Both the position numbers and the translations under genes were made by a program. Source: Rhizophagus sp. LPA8_4_AMF (lineage: Eukaryota; Glomeromycota; Glomeromycetes; Glomerales; Glomeraceae). From it: DNA of 29,312 bases. The stretch is from NCBI GenBank assembly GCA_021464525.1, contig JADRCO010000628.1, positions 1-29,312 on the forward strand, read 5' to 3'. Below, piece after piece: positions 18,638 to 29,282 of the stretch. Below the pieces are notes generated by a model that saw only the letters and a program-made list of their open reading frames with translations, was not told the origin of the DNA and made no database searches. Positions within the stretch are counted from its first letter, which is position 1. Every line of letters begins with the position of its first letter.

Positions 18638-21600
18638 TTATATATAATTGATAGAATTTGATGAATTATCCAATAATCTTGAACGATTATTAATTAATTC
18701 ATTATAAGCTTTGTTCAAATCTATATATAATAAAGAAAAAAAGATCAATAAATGAATTTAAGATATTAATTCATAAATCACTTACCATCTAAAGAAAATC
18801 CGTAGGTTTGTGTACTATATCTTGAATCTAACAATACTTAGATAGATGTTAATAATGTACTTGAATATTTATAATTACATTAAATAATTTAAATATGTAC
18901 CTTCTGCGTTGTCGTCTTTAGAGTGAACTTCAAAAGGAACTAGTTGTATTGGAGATTTTGCTTCTATAATATAAATTATTAATCACTTAAAGTTATTTCG
19001 GAGGGAAATTTAATTATTTAATTCGTACCAATTTTCTGTATCTTATCTATAATTGACAAATTATTTGTTAATAAAATAATTAATGTAATGTTATCAATAA
19101 TAAATAAACTTACTGTAATTATCTTCGATCTCCTCTTTAAATTTAATATAAAAGATATCCCATTAATAATTTGTTGGTTTCTTCAGTTAAGGAAAAAGGT
19201 GTCATTTGAACTTACCAATTTCTAATAAGCAAAAGTTATTTAATATCGTTAGTGGATGAAAGAATTATTATAGTTAAAGTCATGTTTTTGGAACGAATTT
19301 TGAATTTGTCTAAATAAATTTGTTTAAATTTATTTTAACTTACTATCTTCACTCTCTTTAGATTTTAGATATAAAAATGTATTCGAAGGTTAAAAAAGTT
19401 TTTGTATTTAGCTATCAACAATTATCCTAAAAAAAAATGATATAAAACTCTAACTTACGGTAATCTAATAATTAACAAAATTATTTGATTATTATTATTT
19501 TGTACATCATTAAAAAAATAATGTTAATAACTTACTTTCACCTAATAATGTAAATTAATAAAGTTATTTGATAACAGTTAGTAAATGATTTAGTTATTAT
19601 ATAAGTTATTATATAAATAAATATAAACATACTTATTACTTTAAAATACAAATATGAATTATATATTCAAATGTTAAATAGTTTGTTATTATTTAATAAT
19701 TTTCCACTATCATTAAAAAAATAATATTATTAAATCCAATTGACTTACATTCACCTAATAATGTAAATTAATGAAGTTATTTAATAATTGTTTGCAAATG
19801 ATTTAATTATTATGTAGGTCATAATGTAAATAGACTTACATTTAACTTTAAATAATAATATAAAATATATATATTCAAATATTAATATTATTTAATAATT
19901 TGTTGTTATCATTAAGAAAATAATGTTAATAAATCTGACTTACTTTCACCTAATAATGTGAATTAATAAAGTTATTTAATAACGGTTAGTTATTATACAA
20001 TTAATATAATTACCAACTTTAAAGTATAAATATAAAATTATATTCCGAGAGTCGTTAGCAAATATTACAATTATTACATAACTAAATTAATAATATAAGT
20101 AGTCTTACCTTCTCCAAAGTCTTTATAATGTAAAATATTTACAATGCAAATATTAATATTCAGTTTTAATTTAATAATTTGTTGCCATTTTAAGAAAGAT
20201 CTAACTTACCAACTTCTAATAATTATAAATAATGATTAGCAGATATGGACTAATTGTTGTATATTTAATTTAAAATGTAAACAGACTTACCATCTTTAAA
20301 TTTAAAAATATATACAAATGTTAAAGTTTGCATGTTATTTAATAATTTGTTATTAATAAGAACAAATGACTTAATCATTATATAACTAAGTTACAACATA
20401 AATACAGAAATAAACTTACCCATTGCTTTAAGACAATTATAAATAGATTTAATAGATATTCAGAGGTTAAATGATTTTCTATTAGTTTTGTTATCATTTA
20501 GTAATTTTTATTAAAGAATGTTATTGTTAAATTTAACCTTACCAGTAAGAACTAATTAGCAAAGTGATTTAATAACTGTTAGTATAAGATTAATTATTAA
20601 ATAATTAATTTATAATATAGATTAACTTACTAGTATTATCTACAATTGAAATGATGTACAAAAATATATTCCAATGATTAACATTTTGATATTTAATAAT
20701 TTATTTAATGGAAAAGTCAATAATCTAACTTACCAGGACCTAATAAATTAGCAAAGTTATTTAAGATTCATTAATAGATGATTTTAACATAAATAATTAA
20801 GTTATAATGTAAAAAACTCACGCTTATATTTTTTAGCTATAAAAGCTAAAAAAACAATGTTTCAAGTTAATAAAATTTTTATATAGATTTATATGTTGAA
20901 ATTGGTATTAAGTTATAAAAAGGAAGGAGGATGTTGAAAATCAATTTGATGGTTAACTTACATTTAAATATTCGTTTTAGAAAATAGAATGGATGTTTGC
21001 GTTTTTCTTCTATGTTAATTTTAAAATAAATTATATTATGGGTATAATTATTTGAAGATACGTTTATATATTAACTGCTTACCATCGTCTATAATTTAAA
21101 TAGTAAAATAATATGTATTCCAAAAGTTAGCAATTAGTTCATATTTGATTATAGCTAAATAAATATATATATATGCTGTAAATAAATAAAATCAAATCAT
21201 GTATAAACATACCTATAAATAAATAAAAAAAAATATTGTTAATGATATATTTGTCAACTAGATGGTTTGAAATATAGCTTCGTGCGAAACTATTTTTCAA
21301 ATCCGAAACGTTTCTCCCAAGTTTCGCCCGAAACACCGACTAGTTTAAAAGAAAAGATACTAAGTTTAACTTACGTTTTTGTCCTAATAATTTAATAAAA
21401 TTATAAAGTTATTTGTTAATTTAATATAATCCGTATGAATGAACTTATTAAGGTTATTGATATAACTTACCGTTACGTTTTCCTGATAATTAGATGAATA
21501 TAGAAATATACAAATGTTAATGAATAGATGTTTAGAAAGAAAAGGGCAATTAATGTCCAACTTACCAAATATTTTTTTAAGAAAGAAGAACGGTCGTTTA

Positions 21601-23459
21601 TGATTAACAGATGCTTTATTACCTAATAATAAATAAATATAATAATTATGCTTAATTCAGAGATCTACCAAAATTTATTTAAATAATTTCTTCATAAAAA
21701 TTCAAATTTTGGAATTTTGGTATCTATAATTTTGAAGCTCCTAATATTATCTCTTAATTTATCGAAGTGTTTGATTTCATTATTTTTATACTCTAATAAA
21801 AATATTGTATACCATTAAAATTGGTTGAAAATCCAGGAATATTCTCATGCTTTTTGGTTTCATACTCTAAAAAAAGGATGAATTCAATATATATAATATT
21901 TATTTAATTAATAGTACGTTTAAATTACTACAATAGTATACCTGCTTGAATACTAATTTCATTTAAGTTTGCTACAGGAGGTAGAGGCGATATTTCTATG
22001 TCCGTATCATTTGTCTTACATGTTAAACTAAGGGAATATGCTCTGGTTTTATATCCTAAAAAAAATCAGAAATAGTCCCATAAGTTTTTGCTTAAATATA
22101 ATACACATAAATATTTACGCTTTATATACGGCACCTGATTCAATATTATCATTATTTACAGAATTAGATCGAGATGACAATGAACAAGAAGTAGAATTTG
22201 ATGAAATATTATCATCAGTCATTTTGAATTTTTCTATCATTTTTTCGAATATTTCAGGTAAACTAGAAGCATCAGGTCTTTTTAATGGATCAGAATCCCA
22301 ACATTGTTTCATAATATTGGCATAAAAATATGGTGTTCCTTTAACATCTTCAGGTCTCTGTCCGTCAAGAACCGCAAATGCAAGTTCTATATTATGAGAG
22401 TAATTTGAAAATGGAGGCTTTTTTGATGCTAATTCCCACATCATCATACTTATACTATACACTTCTGATTGCTTTGTATACGGTTCACATCTTAAAACTT
22501 CAGGAGCGATATAAGGTAAAACTCCTTGAATGTTATTTGTATCTTTTTAAGGTTAAATAAAAAAATTGTAGTAATATTTAATATATTGTAAAAAAAAATT
22601 GGGGTTTTTTTTGAATCATTTACCTATTTCCGAGCCAATTAGTTGACAAAGTCCAAAATCACTTACAAAAATTCCATCACCTTCATCTACTAAAATATTT
22701 TTACAATGAAAATCTCTATGAAGTAAGTTCATTTGGTGAAGAGAATTTAATGCTTTTGAAAGTTCAAGAAGAATCTTTGCTTTGTCAATCCAAGTTAATT
22801 TTGGAAAAAATTTATAAATATAATTTCGTAAATCTCCGTACTCTGCATGTCTTATTATCATGGCGTATTTATTACCATCGAGTGAATGGGGTGATTTCGT
22901 TATTCCATAAAATGGGATAACTCTTGGACCACGGCATCCATGGTGAAATTTAAGCTAATAAATCACAAAGATTAATTATTCAAGAAACCGATTATTTTTG
23001 TCATTTTTTCGAGTTTGTTTTTCTTACCTCATTTAAAATAAGATCACCGATATTATCAGATCCATTGATGGATTTTAAAACAACTTTACAAGTTACTTGT
23101 TTCGAAACCACAGGAGCCAAAGACATATTTGAAGACAAATTCCAAATTCCAAAGTAAACTTTTGAACTTCCTCCATTCGCCAAATGTTTTATATTTTCTA
23201 AATTTGCACTTGGTATCCATTCAATAAAATCATCACAATATTTTGAATTTAGTTGAGTCTCTTTAATAAATTCATCCAGTTTTAAATTTCCACTTATCAA
23301 TTTAGAAAAATCATTTGCTCCACTATTTTGTATTTCACATGTTCTAGTTATTTGCGGAGGAAGGAATTGCTTTCTACAATGTTTATTTGGATAATTTATT
23401 ATTTTCTGATTACATTTTGTACAAATGCTATCATATTCTGGATCTTCCGTCACATCCAT
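18638..23459 (-). CDS. Protein kinase with a micro-exon-encoded C-terminal tail
   Basis: Proposed model: 32 exons, 606 aa. Kinase exons are 23028-23459, 22624-22954 and 22135-22542. The N-terminus has two Cys pairs (CTKC, and C..CRK-like) and SGNLKLDEFIKETQL. The kinase domain has an atypical glycine loop (NGGSSKVY), Lys129 in VVLKSI, HRDFHCKN (223-230), DFG (243-245) and APEVL, and is predicted catalytically competent. Tail exons: 21942-22055 (114 nt), 21813-21866 (54), 21566-21622 (57), then the small exons listed in the array entry, and a last exon 18638-18720 ending ...NSSNSINYI-TAA. The whole tail is open in one phase, with all introns phase 1. The exon 3 donor is chosen as GTGCCG at 22134 because it alone joins exon 4 in frame; the nearby GTAAAT at about 22115 does not. 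The tail is rich in Lys, Glu and Asp and unlike other kinases here. Confidence 0.75.
18786..21622 (-). repeat. Micro-exon array 2: symmetric exons of 3-63 nt in repeated introns
   Basis: In transcription order (low-high coordinate, length): 21566-21622 57, 21471-21482 12, 21375-21383 9, 21083-21088 6, 20962-21009 48, 20822-20836 15 (or to 20845, 24), 20734-20739 6, 20631-20639 9, 20543-20551 9, 20420-20425 6, 20291-20293 3, 20210-20215 6, 20109-20120 12, 20014-20016 3, 19944-19949 6, 19840-19845 6, 19749-19754 6, 19633-19638 6, 19536-19541 6, 19459-19464 6, 19344-19355 12, 19216-19221 6, 19114-19134 21, 19029-19046 18, 18901-18963 63, 18786-18827 42. Every exon is a multiple of 3, each has AG before and GT after, and the joined frame has no stop. 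Acceptors fall into two repeated types, ATTATTAG and TTTAAAG. Donors are mostly GTAAGT; exceptions are GTGAGT (20821), GTAATT (20013), GTATGT (19632), GTACGA (19028) and GTACAT (18900). Confidence 0.7.
21692..21792 (-). other. Possible alternative terminal exon of the micro-exon kinase gene
   Basis: Downstream of the acceptor TTTTTATTAG lies AGTATAAAAATAATGAAATC, starting like the confirmed-frame exon at 21866 (AGTATGAAACC). It joins exon 4 in the same phase and stays open for 32 residues (EYKNNEIKHFDKLRDN at its start) before TGA. Use of this exon would end the protein before the micro-exon tail. It may instead be a decayed duplicate exon. Confidence 0.35.
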
Positions 23460-25010
23460 GTTTTGATTAAAGTATTTTTTAATAAAAATACAATTATGCC
23501 TTAATATACCTCGTTACCTACTTATATATTTAATTATGGTTCAGTAAAGGGGGTGACATCATTTCCTAAGGGGGAAGGGGTCTGCACATAGTTGACGTTA
23601 CACATTTCCTTTTTCGGAGATTATTAAAAGGCTTAATGCCGACCGGAATTATAATTTTTATATTTCCTAAAATGGAATATGACCTGGGGGTTAAAAATCA
23701 TCCCCTTACTTCAAGCTATTAATACAATAAAGTAATAAATGTACGTAATTGAATTCGAAATAGAAAAGTGACGCTATATTGCGTTACACAATGATTAATT
23801 GTTATTTTTTGTTTTGTAAATAATATTGTCTAATTATGCATTTGTGTAAATAATAAGTTTACTAATAATTATTTATTGGATAGGGAAGTAGCTATATCGG
23901 TCAAAAAATCACTGGACCTAAATGATTGGATGAAAATGTGCCGCGCAGTGGCACGTTTATCCAATCATTAAGGTGCATGTGATTTTTGACCGATATAGCC
24001 CCTATCTAATAAATCTATTATTGTTCTGCCCTCACCGATCATTTTGACCAATTAACTGATTGATTAGCTTCATTATAAGCTTTTTTTTTACTTAATTTTA
24101 AAAATACTACATTAATATAATCTGCATAATAATATAAATCAGTTAAAAAAAATAATGGTCAATAAAAGTCTACTGGCTGAACGATAATTCTATTTTCTGA
24201 ACTAAACATAAAATATTGTTCTTATAATAACAGAATTTCTTTTTTCCGACTTGTAAGGAACTAAATATTAACATTGAGTAATCTAGAAAATGGGTGTGGT
24301 TTGTTCTAATTATCTAAACCATTTTTATGATATCATGAATCAATTGCATAAATATCACCGTTACTTTGTATTTAGCAAAAAAACCAGTCCCGTGGTTGAA
24401 GAAGGGTAATCGAAATTTGATCAATACGTTCGTTATACAAATTATAATCTAGTTTATAAAGTAAAAGTAATTTTTGGACATTCAGTATCATATGTATGCA
24501 TGATCTAAAACAATAGCGCAAGATAAATACGTTGTAGTAAAATCCAAACGATCAGCATTTAAATGTCGCACATTTAACAATTTGTACCCTGTTGTAGATA
24601 TCGCGAAAATTTCTTTCTTGTGCGGTCTACTATGTTTAATACATCAACTATATAATAAACAAGTTTAATTATTTAAGTCAATTAAAATAATATTTTTACC
24701 CTATAAAAAATAATTTTACTAAAATATATTTAAAATGGATTGATTTACCACCGACAAATTCCTGACAACTGTAATATCAACGGTCTATAATCCCGACACA
24801 ATAATTCCGACAAAATACCAAGTTTTTTTTTTTTAAGAAAAAAAAAAGAATATAAAATAAATAAAAATTTTCCCATTAAAGCACAAAATTTTTAAAAACT
24901 CTGTGGTAATGTAACGTCTTAACTCTTAATTTATCAAATATATTAAGTTAATTTATATTTGTAAATTCAATTATAAATTTGAATTATTTAATTAGTATTA
25001 ACGCAAAGTT
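23460..25010. other. Intergenic region with foldback element
   Basis: This includes the promoter side of the minus-strand kinase and a foldback element at 23879-24006. I see no gene; open frames are short and AT-biased. Confidence 0.5.
23879..24006. mobile_element. Foldback MITE with ~55-bp arms
   Basis: Nearly the whole 128 bases form one hairpin. Left arm words GCTATATCGGTCAAAAA, ATGATTGGAT and GTGCC recur in order, complemented, in the right arm, with a loop of about 7 bases (GCGCAGT). The ends read GATAGGG and CCCTATC. A clean target-site duplication was not found. Confidence 0.7.
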
Positions 25011-25393
25011 TATTAAAATATAACGAAATTGTTTCAAATGAATCATAAATTGGCCATATACATGGATTATATTGTCATTTCGCGTTTGTTCGTTTCATTT
25101 TTCCATAAATACAATTTTCTTTAGACCATTGAACTATATCATTTGCTTCAGGAGGCATTCTTGATTTTAAGATATTAATTAAACACGGTTCTGAAGAACG
25201 TCAAATATTTTAATATATAACAAAATTGTTTCAAATGAATCATAAACTGACCATACGCACGAATTAAATTGACATTTCGCATTTGTCATCTCATTCTTCC
25301 AATAAATGTAATTTTCTTTAAACCATTGAACTGTATCATTTGCTTAAGGAGGAGTTCTTGATTTAGGGATAATTATTAAGCACAGTTCTGAAG
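25011..25393 (-). pseudogene. Tandemly duplicated, decayed coding fragment of unknown family
   Basis: Two direct copies of about 186 bases lie side by side (25011-25196 and 25208-25393) and share most of their sequence. On the minus strand both translate to a similar peptide: copy 2 has IIIPKSRTPP, a stop, then ANDTVQWFKENYIYWKNEM; copy 1 has MPPEANDIVQWSKENCIYGK. Both continue into YDSFETI-LY. The amino-acid pattern is conserved between copies, but each has its own stops, so this looks like duplicated remains of a gene. I do not recognise the family. Confidence 0.5.
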
Positions 25394-25788
25394 GTAAAAT
25401 GCAAAGGTAAATAAATGTCATAGCATGAGACTGAAATTATTTTCTAAATTAGAAACAATGGCATTGAAAATTAATCAATCTCAAATTTATCTGGTTGGTT
25501 GTCAGGATTTTGGATACTTAATTTTATATAATTTAAGTATAAAATAAAATTGGAGTATAATTTAATTATAATTTAAGTTTACATTTGAATATAATTTTGA
25601 TTTTCAGTATATTTCAAGTATTTAATAAACAGCAGATACTGTACGCGTAATGCGTGCTTTATTAATAGGATTTCGATTACATCAAAAAGCACTATCAAAT
25701 GATGATCACCCCGTGTATACATTAAATTAAAAAAATAATTATAAATAAACATAGTTAAATAAATAGATAAATATATATATATTAGTAT

Positions 25789-27531
25789 TTAGGATATCCT
25801 TGGTTTAATCTTAACCATTAATTCACGACAAGAGTTAATAAAACCAGATTCATATTTAATTGGTGCGTCATAATCAACCAAATCAATATCATAATTTCTG
25901 TAAATACTTGCTATTAAACATTTTAATTCTATGATTGCCAATTTTCTTCCAGGACACATTCTAATTCCACCTCCAAACATAGAATAAGTATTTTTAAGTT
26001 TTTTCTTTTCAAGTAAATATTTATCTTTATCACTTTCTTCAAGTTTATAAAATCGGTCAGGATCGAATTTTTCAGGATCGGTCCAATAATTTTTATTTTT
26101 CATTATTGAACCAAAATACATATGAAATACAGATCCTCCTGGCCATTCGCACCCTCCAACGTTATCACTTTCAGTACTTACGCGACCGATCATAAAAGCT
26201 ACAGGACTATGACGATTTACTTCTTTGATAACTGCATCGCAATAATGTAATTCTTCAAGTTCTTTAAATGTTATAGGTTTTGTTAAGTCATTTCCAAAAA
26301 CTTCATCTAATTCTTGTCGTACTCGTTTCTTTACTTCAGGATAATGTTCGAGATAATATACGACAAAGCAAAACACACTCGCCGACTATAATTTTAAAAA
26401 AATGAGTTTATATGTTTTATATAGGATTTTTTTTTTTTTAAAACAAAAAAGAAAAAATATTAAATTTTTTATTTTACTTACAGTGTCAGTTCCTGCAATA
26501 ATCGACTCAAATATATTGCCAAAAATCTCTTTATCTATCATTGGTCTCAACATATCGACATCGTCACTATGTTTAATAATATTTATATCACGTGGAGTAT
26601 TTGCGGTTATATGTGACGTTAATATATCATGAGTAAGTGGTTGATCTAATGGTGTATTCTCAATTTCAAATCTTCTTTCTTTGATAATTTTTTTTATTCT
26701 ATTAAAAAGTGTTTCCTTATTTTTTAATAACCTCTTTATTTTTTCGCGAAATAATGGAACATTATTACGTATAAACTTATTAAGAACAAAAAAATAACCA
26801 ACACCACTCATATAAGTTTCGATTGATTGAACAAAATCTTCAGAATATTTCATTTTTACTTGTTCATGATCATTTAAAGTCTTAATACTTTCAGGATCAA
26901 CAACGGTATAATAAAAAGCAGCGACGGAATTATTTTTTACTCCAGTTGCAATTTTAAAAATAATTTCATTTGTAAATCTATGCATCCATTTTCCAAGATC
27001 CAATTCTTGATTTTCTCCAATTTTATTCCAATAAGTTTCCATCTCTTTCCATAATTCATATGTCCATTCGATAGCTTGATGATTAAAACTTGGTGTTAAC
27101 ATAGCCTGAGTAAAAAATTGACGATTAAATTTCCAAGATTTATGTTCATTATTATGGCCAACTCCTACTGCACTAACTCCATATTCAACAAGTCCTTCTG
27201 TATTGTTAAATCTAATAGGATATTTAGTTTTTGTTGAAGTTGTATTCATATTTTCAAGTAAATCTGGTCTACATAATACGATTATACGTTGTCCTGCATA
27301 ATTTACTTCAAACATGTCACCATATTTTTTATGTAATAATTTATACCAATCACCTAAACTATATCCAATTTTTTGATGAATATTACCAAAAATTGGAAGT
27401 GGGATAGGACCTGGTATAGGATTTATACGAGTGAAATAACGATAATAAAAATGAGTTACATAACCGATTATAAAAATTATTAAGAGAGAGGGTATGTCAG
27501 AAAATCCCAACGATGAAATATAAATTGCCAT
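25789..27531 (-). CDS. Cytochrome P450 monooxygenase
   Basis: Two exons, 26482-27531 and 25789-26385, joined in phase 0 give 548 aa, normal for a fungal microsomal P450. The N-terminus has a hydrophobic anchor (about residues 10-30, LLIIFIIGYVTHFYY) followed by the proline-rich hinge NPIPGPIPLPIFGNI, placing it on the ER membrane. The helix-I oxygen-activation motif AGTDT ends exactly at the intron and continues SASVFC. The K-helix ExxR is EVNR, the PERF-like segment is FDPDRF, and the heme loop is FGGGIRMCPGRK with the axial Cys. These are all the hallmarks of an active haem-thiolate monooxygenase using a P450 reductase. The substrate cannot be told from sequence. The intron donor is GTAAGT and the acceptor ATTATAG. 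Reading through the donor would give a false stop 30 codons on. Confidence 0.93.
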
Positions 27532-27571
27532 AGTTAATGAATTTAATTTTTTTTTTTTTTGAGGTTCACTC

Positions 27572-27579
27572 TTTAAATA
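27572..27579 (-). promoter_or_regulatory. TATA-like element of the P450 gene
   Basis: On the minus strand this reads CTATTTAAAG, about 45 bases before the ATG at 27531, with a poly-A stretch between. A very similar ATTTAAATAG precedes the BTB-TLDc start at the same distance, which makes a common TATA variant plausible. Confidence 0.35.
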
Positions 27580-28984
27580 GTTTAAAATTCGATACTACTC
27601 CTTTCGTGAAGAAGATTATTAATTTTATTACCTAAAAAAAATTCAAATTAAATTATAATAAATTAAAATTTAATTTGTCGATCGTTGATCAAGTACCGAA
27701 TTTCCCATTATAATTCGGGGTTTTCACATGGTTAATGGAATAATGGGTGATCGGCTATAAATTTTGCCACTTACATAATTTATTACGGCAATAAATAAGC
27801 AAACACTAAAATTACGAAATTCATTTATAATTTGCAAAAAAGCTTAAGAAAAAAAGAATAAGTTAAAATATCATGCACTTATTATTGTAAAAAAGGAGTT
27901 CACACATTAAAATTTGCCAATGTAGAAAAAATATACGTAGAAAAAGTAATGAAAATTATAATAAGTTAATAAAAATGATGATTACATATAGCAATACGTT
28001 ATAATTGAATATTTTTAACTAATTTTTTTTAATTTATAATTACACAAATAATTGACAAGCTGAGACACTTTCGCTCAACAGGTTATAAATTTTTATTTGT
28101 CAACCATTAAAATTTAACAGCAACCTTTGAAACCCTTTTATAATGATTGAAACACAGTACAAATAAAAAAAAAATGTCAAAGTTACATAAAATGTCCTTA
28201 TCATTACTTTAATACCTAAAATCTAAACCTAAAATCAACTTCTAAATATGTTTAATAATTTTGCGATTGAATATAACTTATTATACTTATTATACTATCG
28301 TGGTGATGTGTTTATTATTATTATTAACCATATTAATCATGGTGACAGTCATTATTAATCATATTCAACAAAATTTCTAAGCATTTCTTTAGAGTCGGAA
28401 TTATAATAATACCGATCACTTCTAAAATAATTAAAAGATAAATGGTTACGCCACAATTTCCCGATGTATGATTTCCCAACAGGACATTTGCCCACAGGTT
28501 TGGCCAGAGTTATGCAGAGTTATGCACTAACACGTGAACAAACAGCCGGGTTAGTCTGTCGGGAAAATGTCCTGTCGGGAAGTTGTCCGACATTGGATAA
28601 ATTATAAATTATGCCGACTAGAATTATCTAAAAAAGTAATGATCTACATGATTTTTTTTAACTCGTTCTAAGCATCGTTAGAATAATTTTCCGGTATCAC
28701 TATGTATTTGTGGCTAGTAGCAAAGTTTAGCCAATAGGTAAAAAGTTTAGTAATTTGAGCTCCAATTACAGTAAATAAAGACTTTAATAATTGTATCATT
28801 AATAATAAGGAAAATAATATTATTCGTTTGCTTTTAATAAATGATTCTTTGATTGCATCTTAAAGTACCTCTGTAAAAAAAGTCGATCCGTGGTTTATTC
28901 CATCTTTTTTCCGTAAAAGGCTCATTTTCCCAGAATTAATAACCTAATCTCGAAACATTTACACTTTCCATGAATAATAAGGAT
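27580..28984. other. Intergenic region upstream of the P450 gene
   Basis: AT-rich sequence with no credible open frame. It contains one inverted-repeat element at 28460-28596. Confidence 0.5.
28460..28596. mobile_element. MITE, family A, copy 2
   Basis: The left end has CCCGATGTATGATTTCCC then AACAGGACATTTGCCC. The right end is the complement of CCAATGTCGGACAAC then GACAGGACATTTTCCC. The middle phrase AGAGTTATGCAGAGTTATGC plus ACTAACACGTGA is shared with the element at 11372-11526, although the terminal repeats of the two copies have different sequence. Confidence 0.6.
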
Positions 28985-28991
28985 GGGTCCT

Positions 28992-29039
28992 CAATTGATT
29001 TCTGAAATCCGCAATATTGCGGATTTTAGAAATCAATTG
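28992..29039. repeat. 48-bp near-perfect palindrome
   Basis: Two 24-base arms (CAATTGATTTCT... and its complement, meeting at GCAATATTGC) pair with one mismatch and no loop. It lies just after GGGTCC at 28985-28990. It marks the left end of the repeat block that continues to the window edge. Confidence 0.8.
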
Positions 29040-29073
29040 CGCTTAATAACCCGCAAATCCGCAAATAATCCGC

Positions 29074-29282
29074 AAATAATTTACAGTACTGCAAATATCC
29101 CGCAAATAGCCTGCAAAATAATTTACAGTACTGCAAATATCCCGCAAATCCACAAAATAATTTACAGTACCGCAAATATCCCACAAATCTGCAAAATAAT
29201 TTACAGTACCGCAAATATCCTGCAAATCCACAAAATAATTTACAGTACCACAAATACCCGCAAATAACCTGCAAATCTGCAA
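29074..29282. repeat. 39-bp tandem repeat array
   Basis: About five units of AAAATAATTTACAGTACC followed by GCAAATATCCCGCAAATC and a trinucleotide, starting near 29074, 29117, 29155, 29194 and 29233. The period is 39 bases, with a few longer units where GCAAATA is repeated. Long open frames on both strands here are by-products of a period divisible by three. The whole block 28985-29312 starts GGGTCC and ends GGACCC, so it may be one inverted-repeat element whose far flank lies outside the window. Confidence 0.75.

Noticed and set aside
21139-21336. 65-codon minus-strand ORF within the array 2 intron
   Set aside because: The usable acceptor before it enters a different frame with a stop, and the second half is low-complexity.
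29026-29282. Cys/Tyr-rich repetitive ORFs on both strands at the right edge
   Set aside because: They are translations of a 39-bp tandem repeat, whose period is a multiple of 3.
29074-29282. CRISPR-like array
   Set aside because: The units are contiguous and diverge gradually with no unique spacers, and the genome is eukaryotic.
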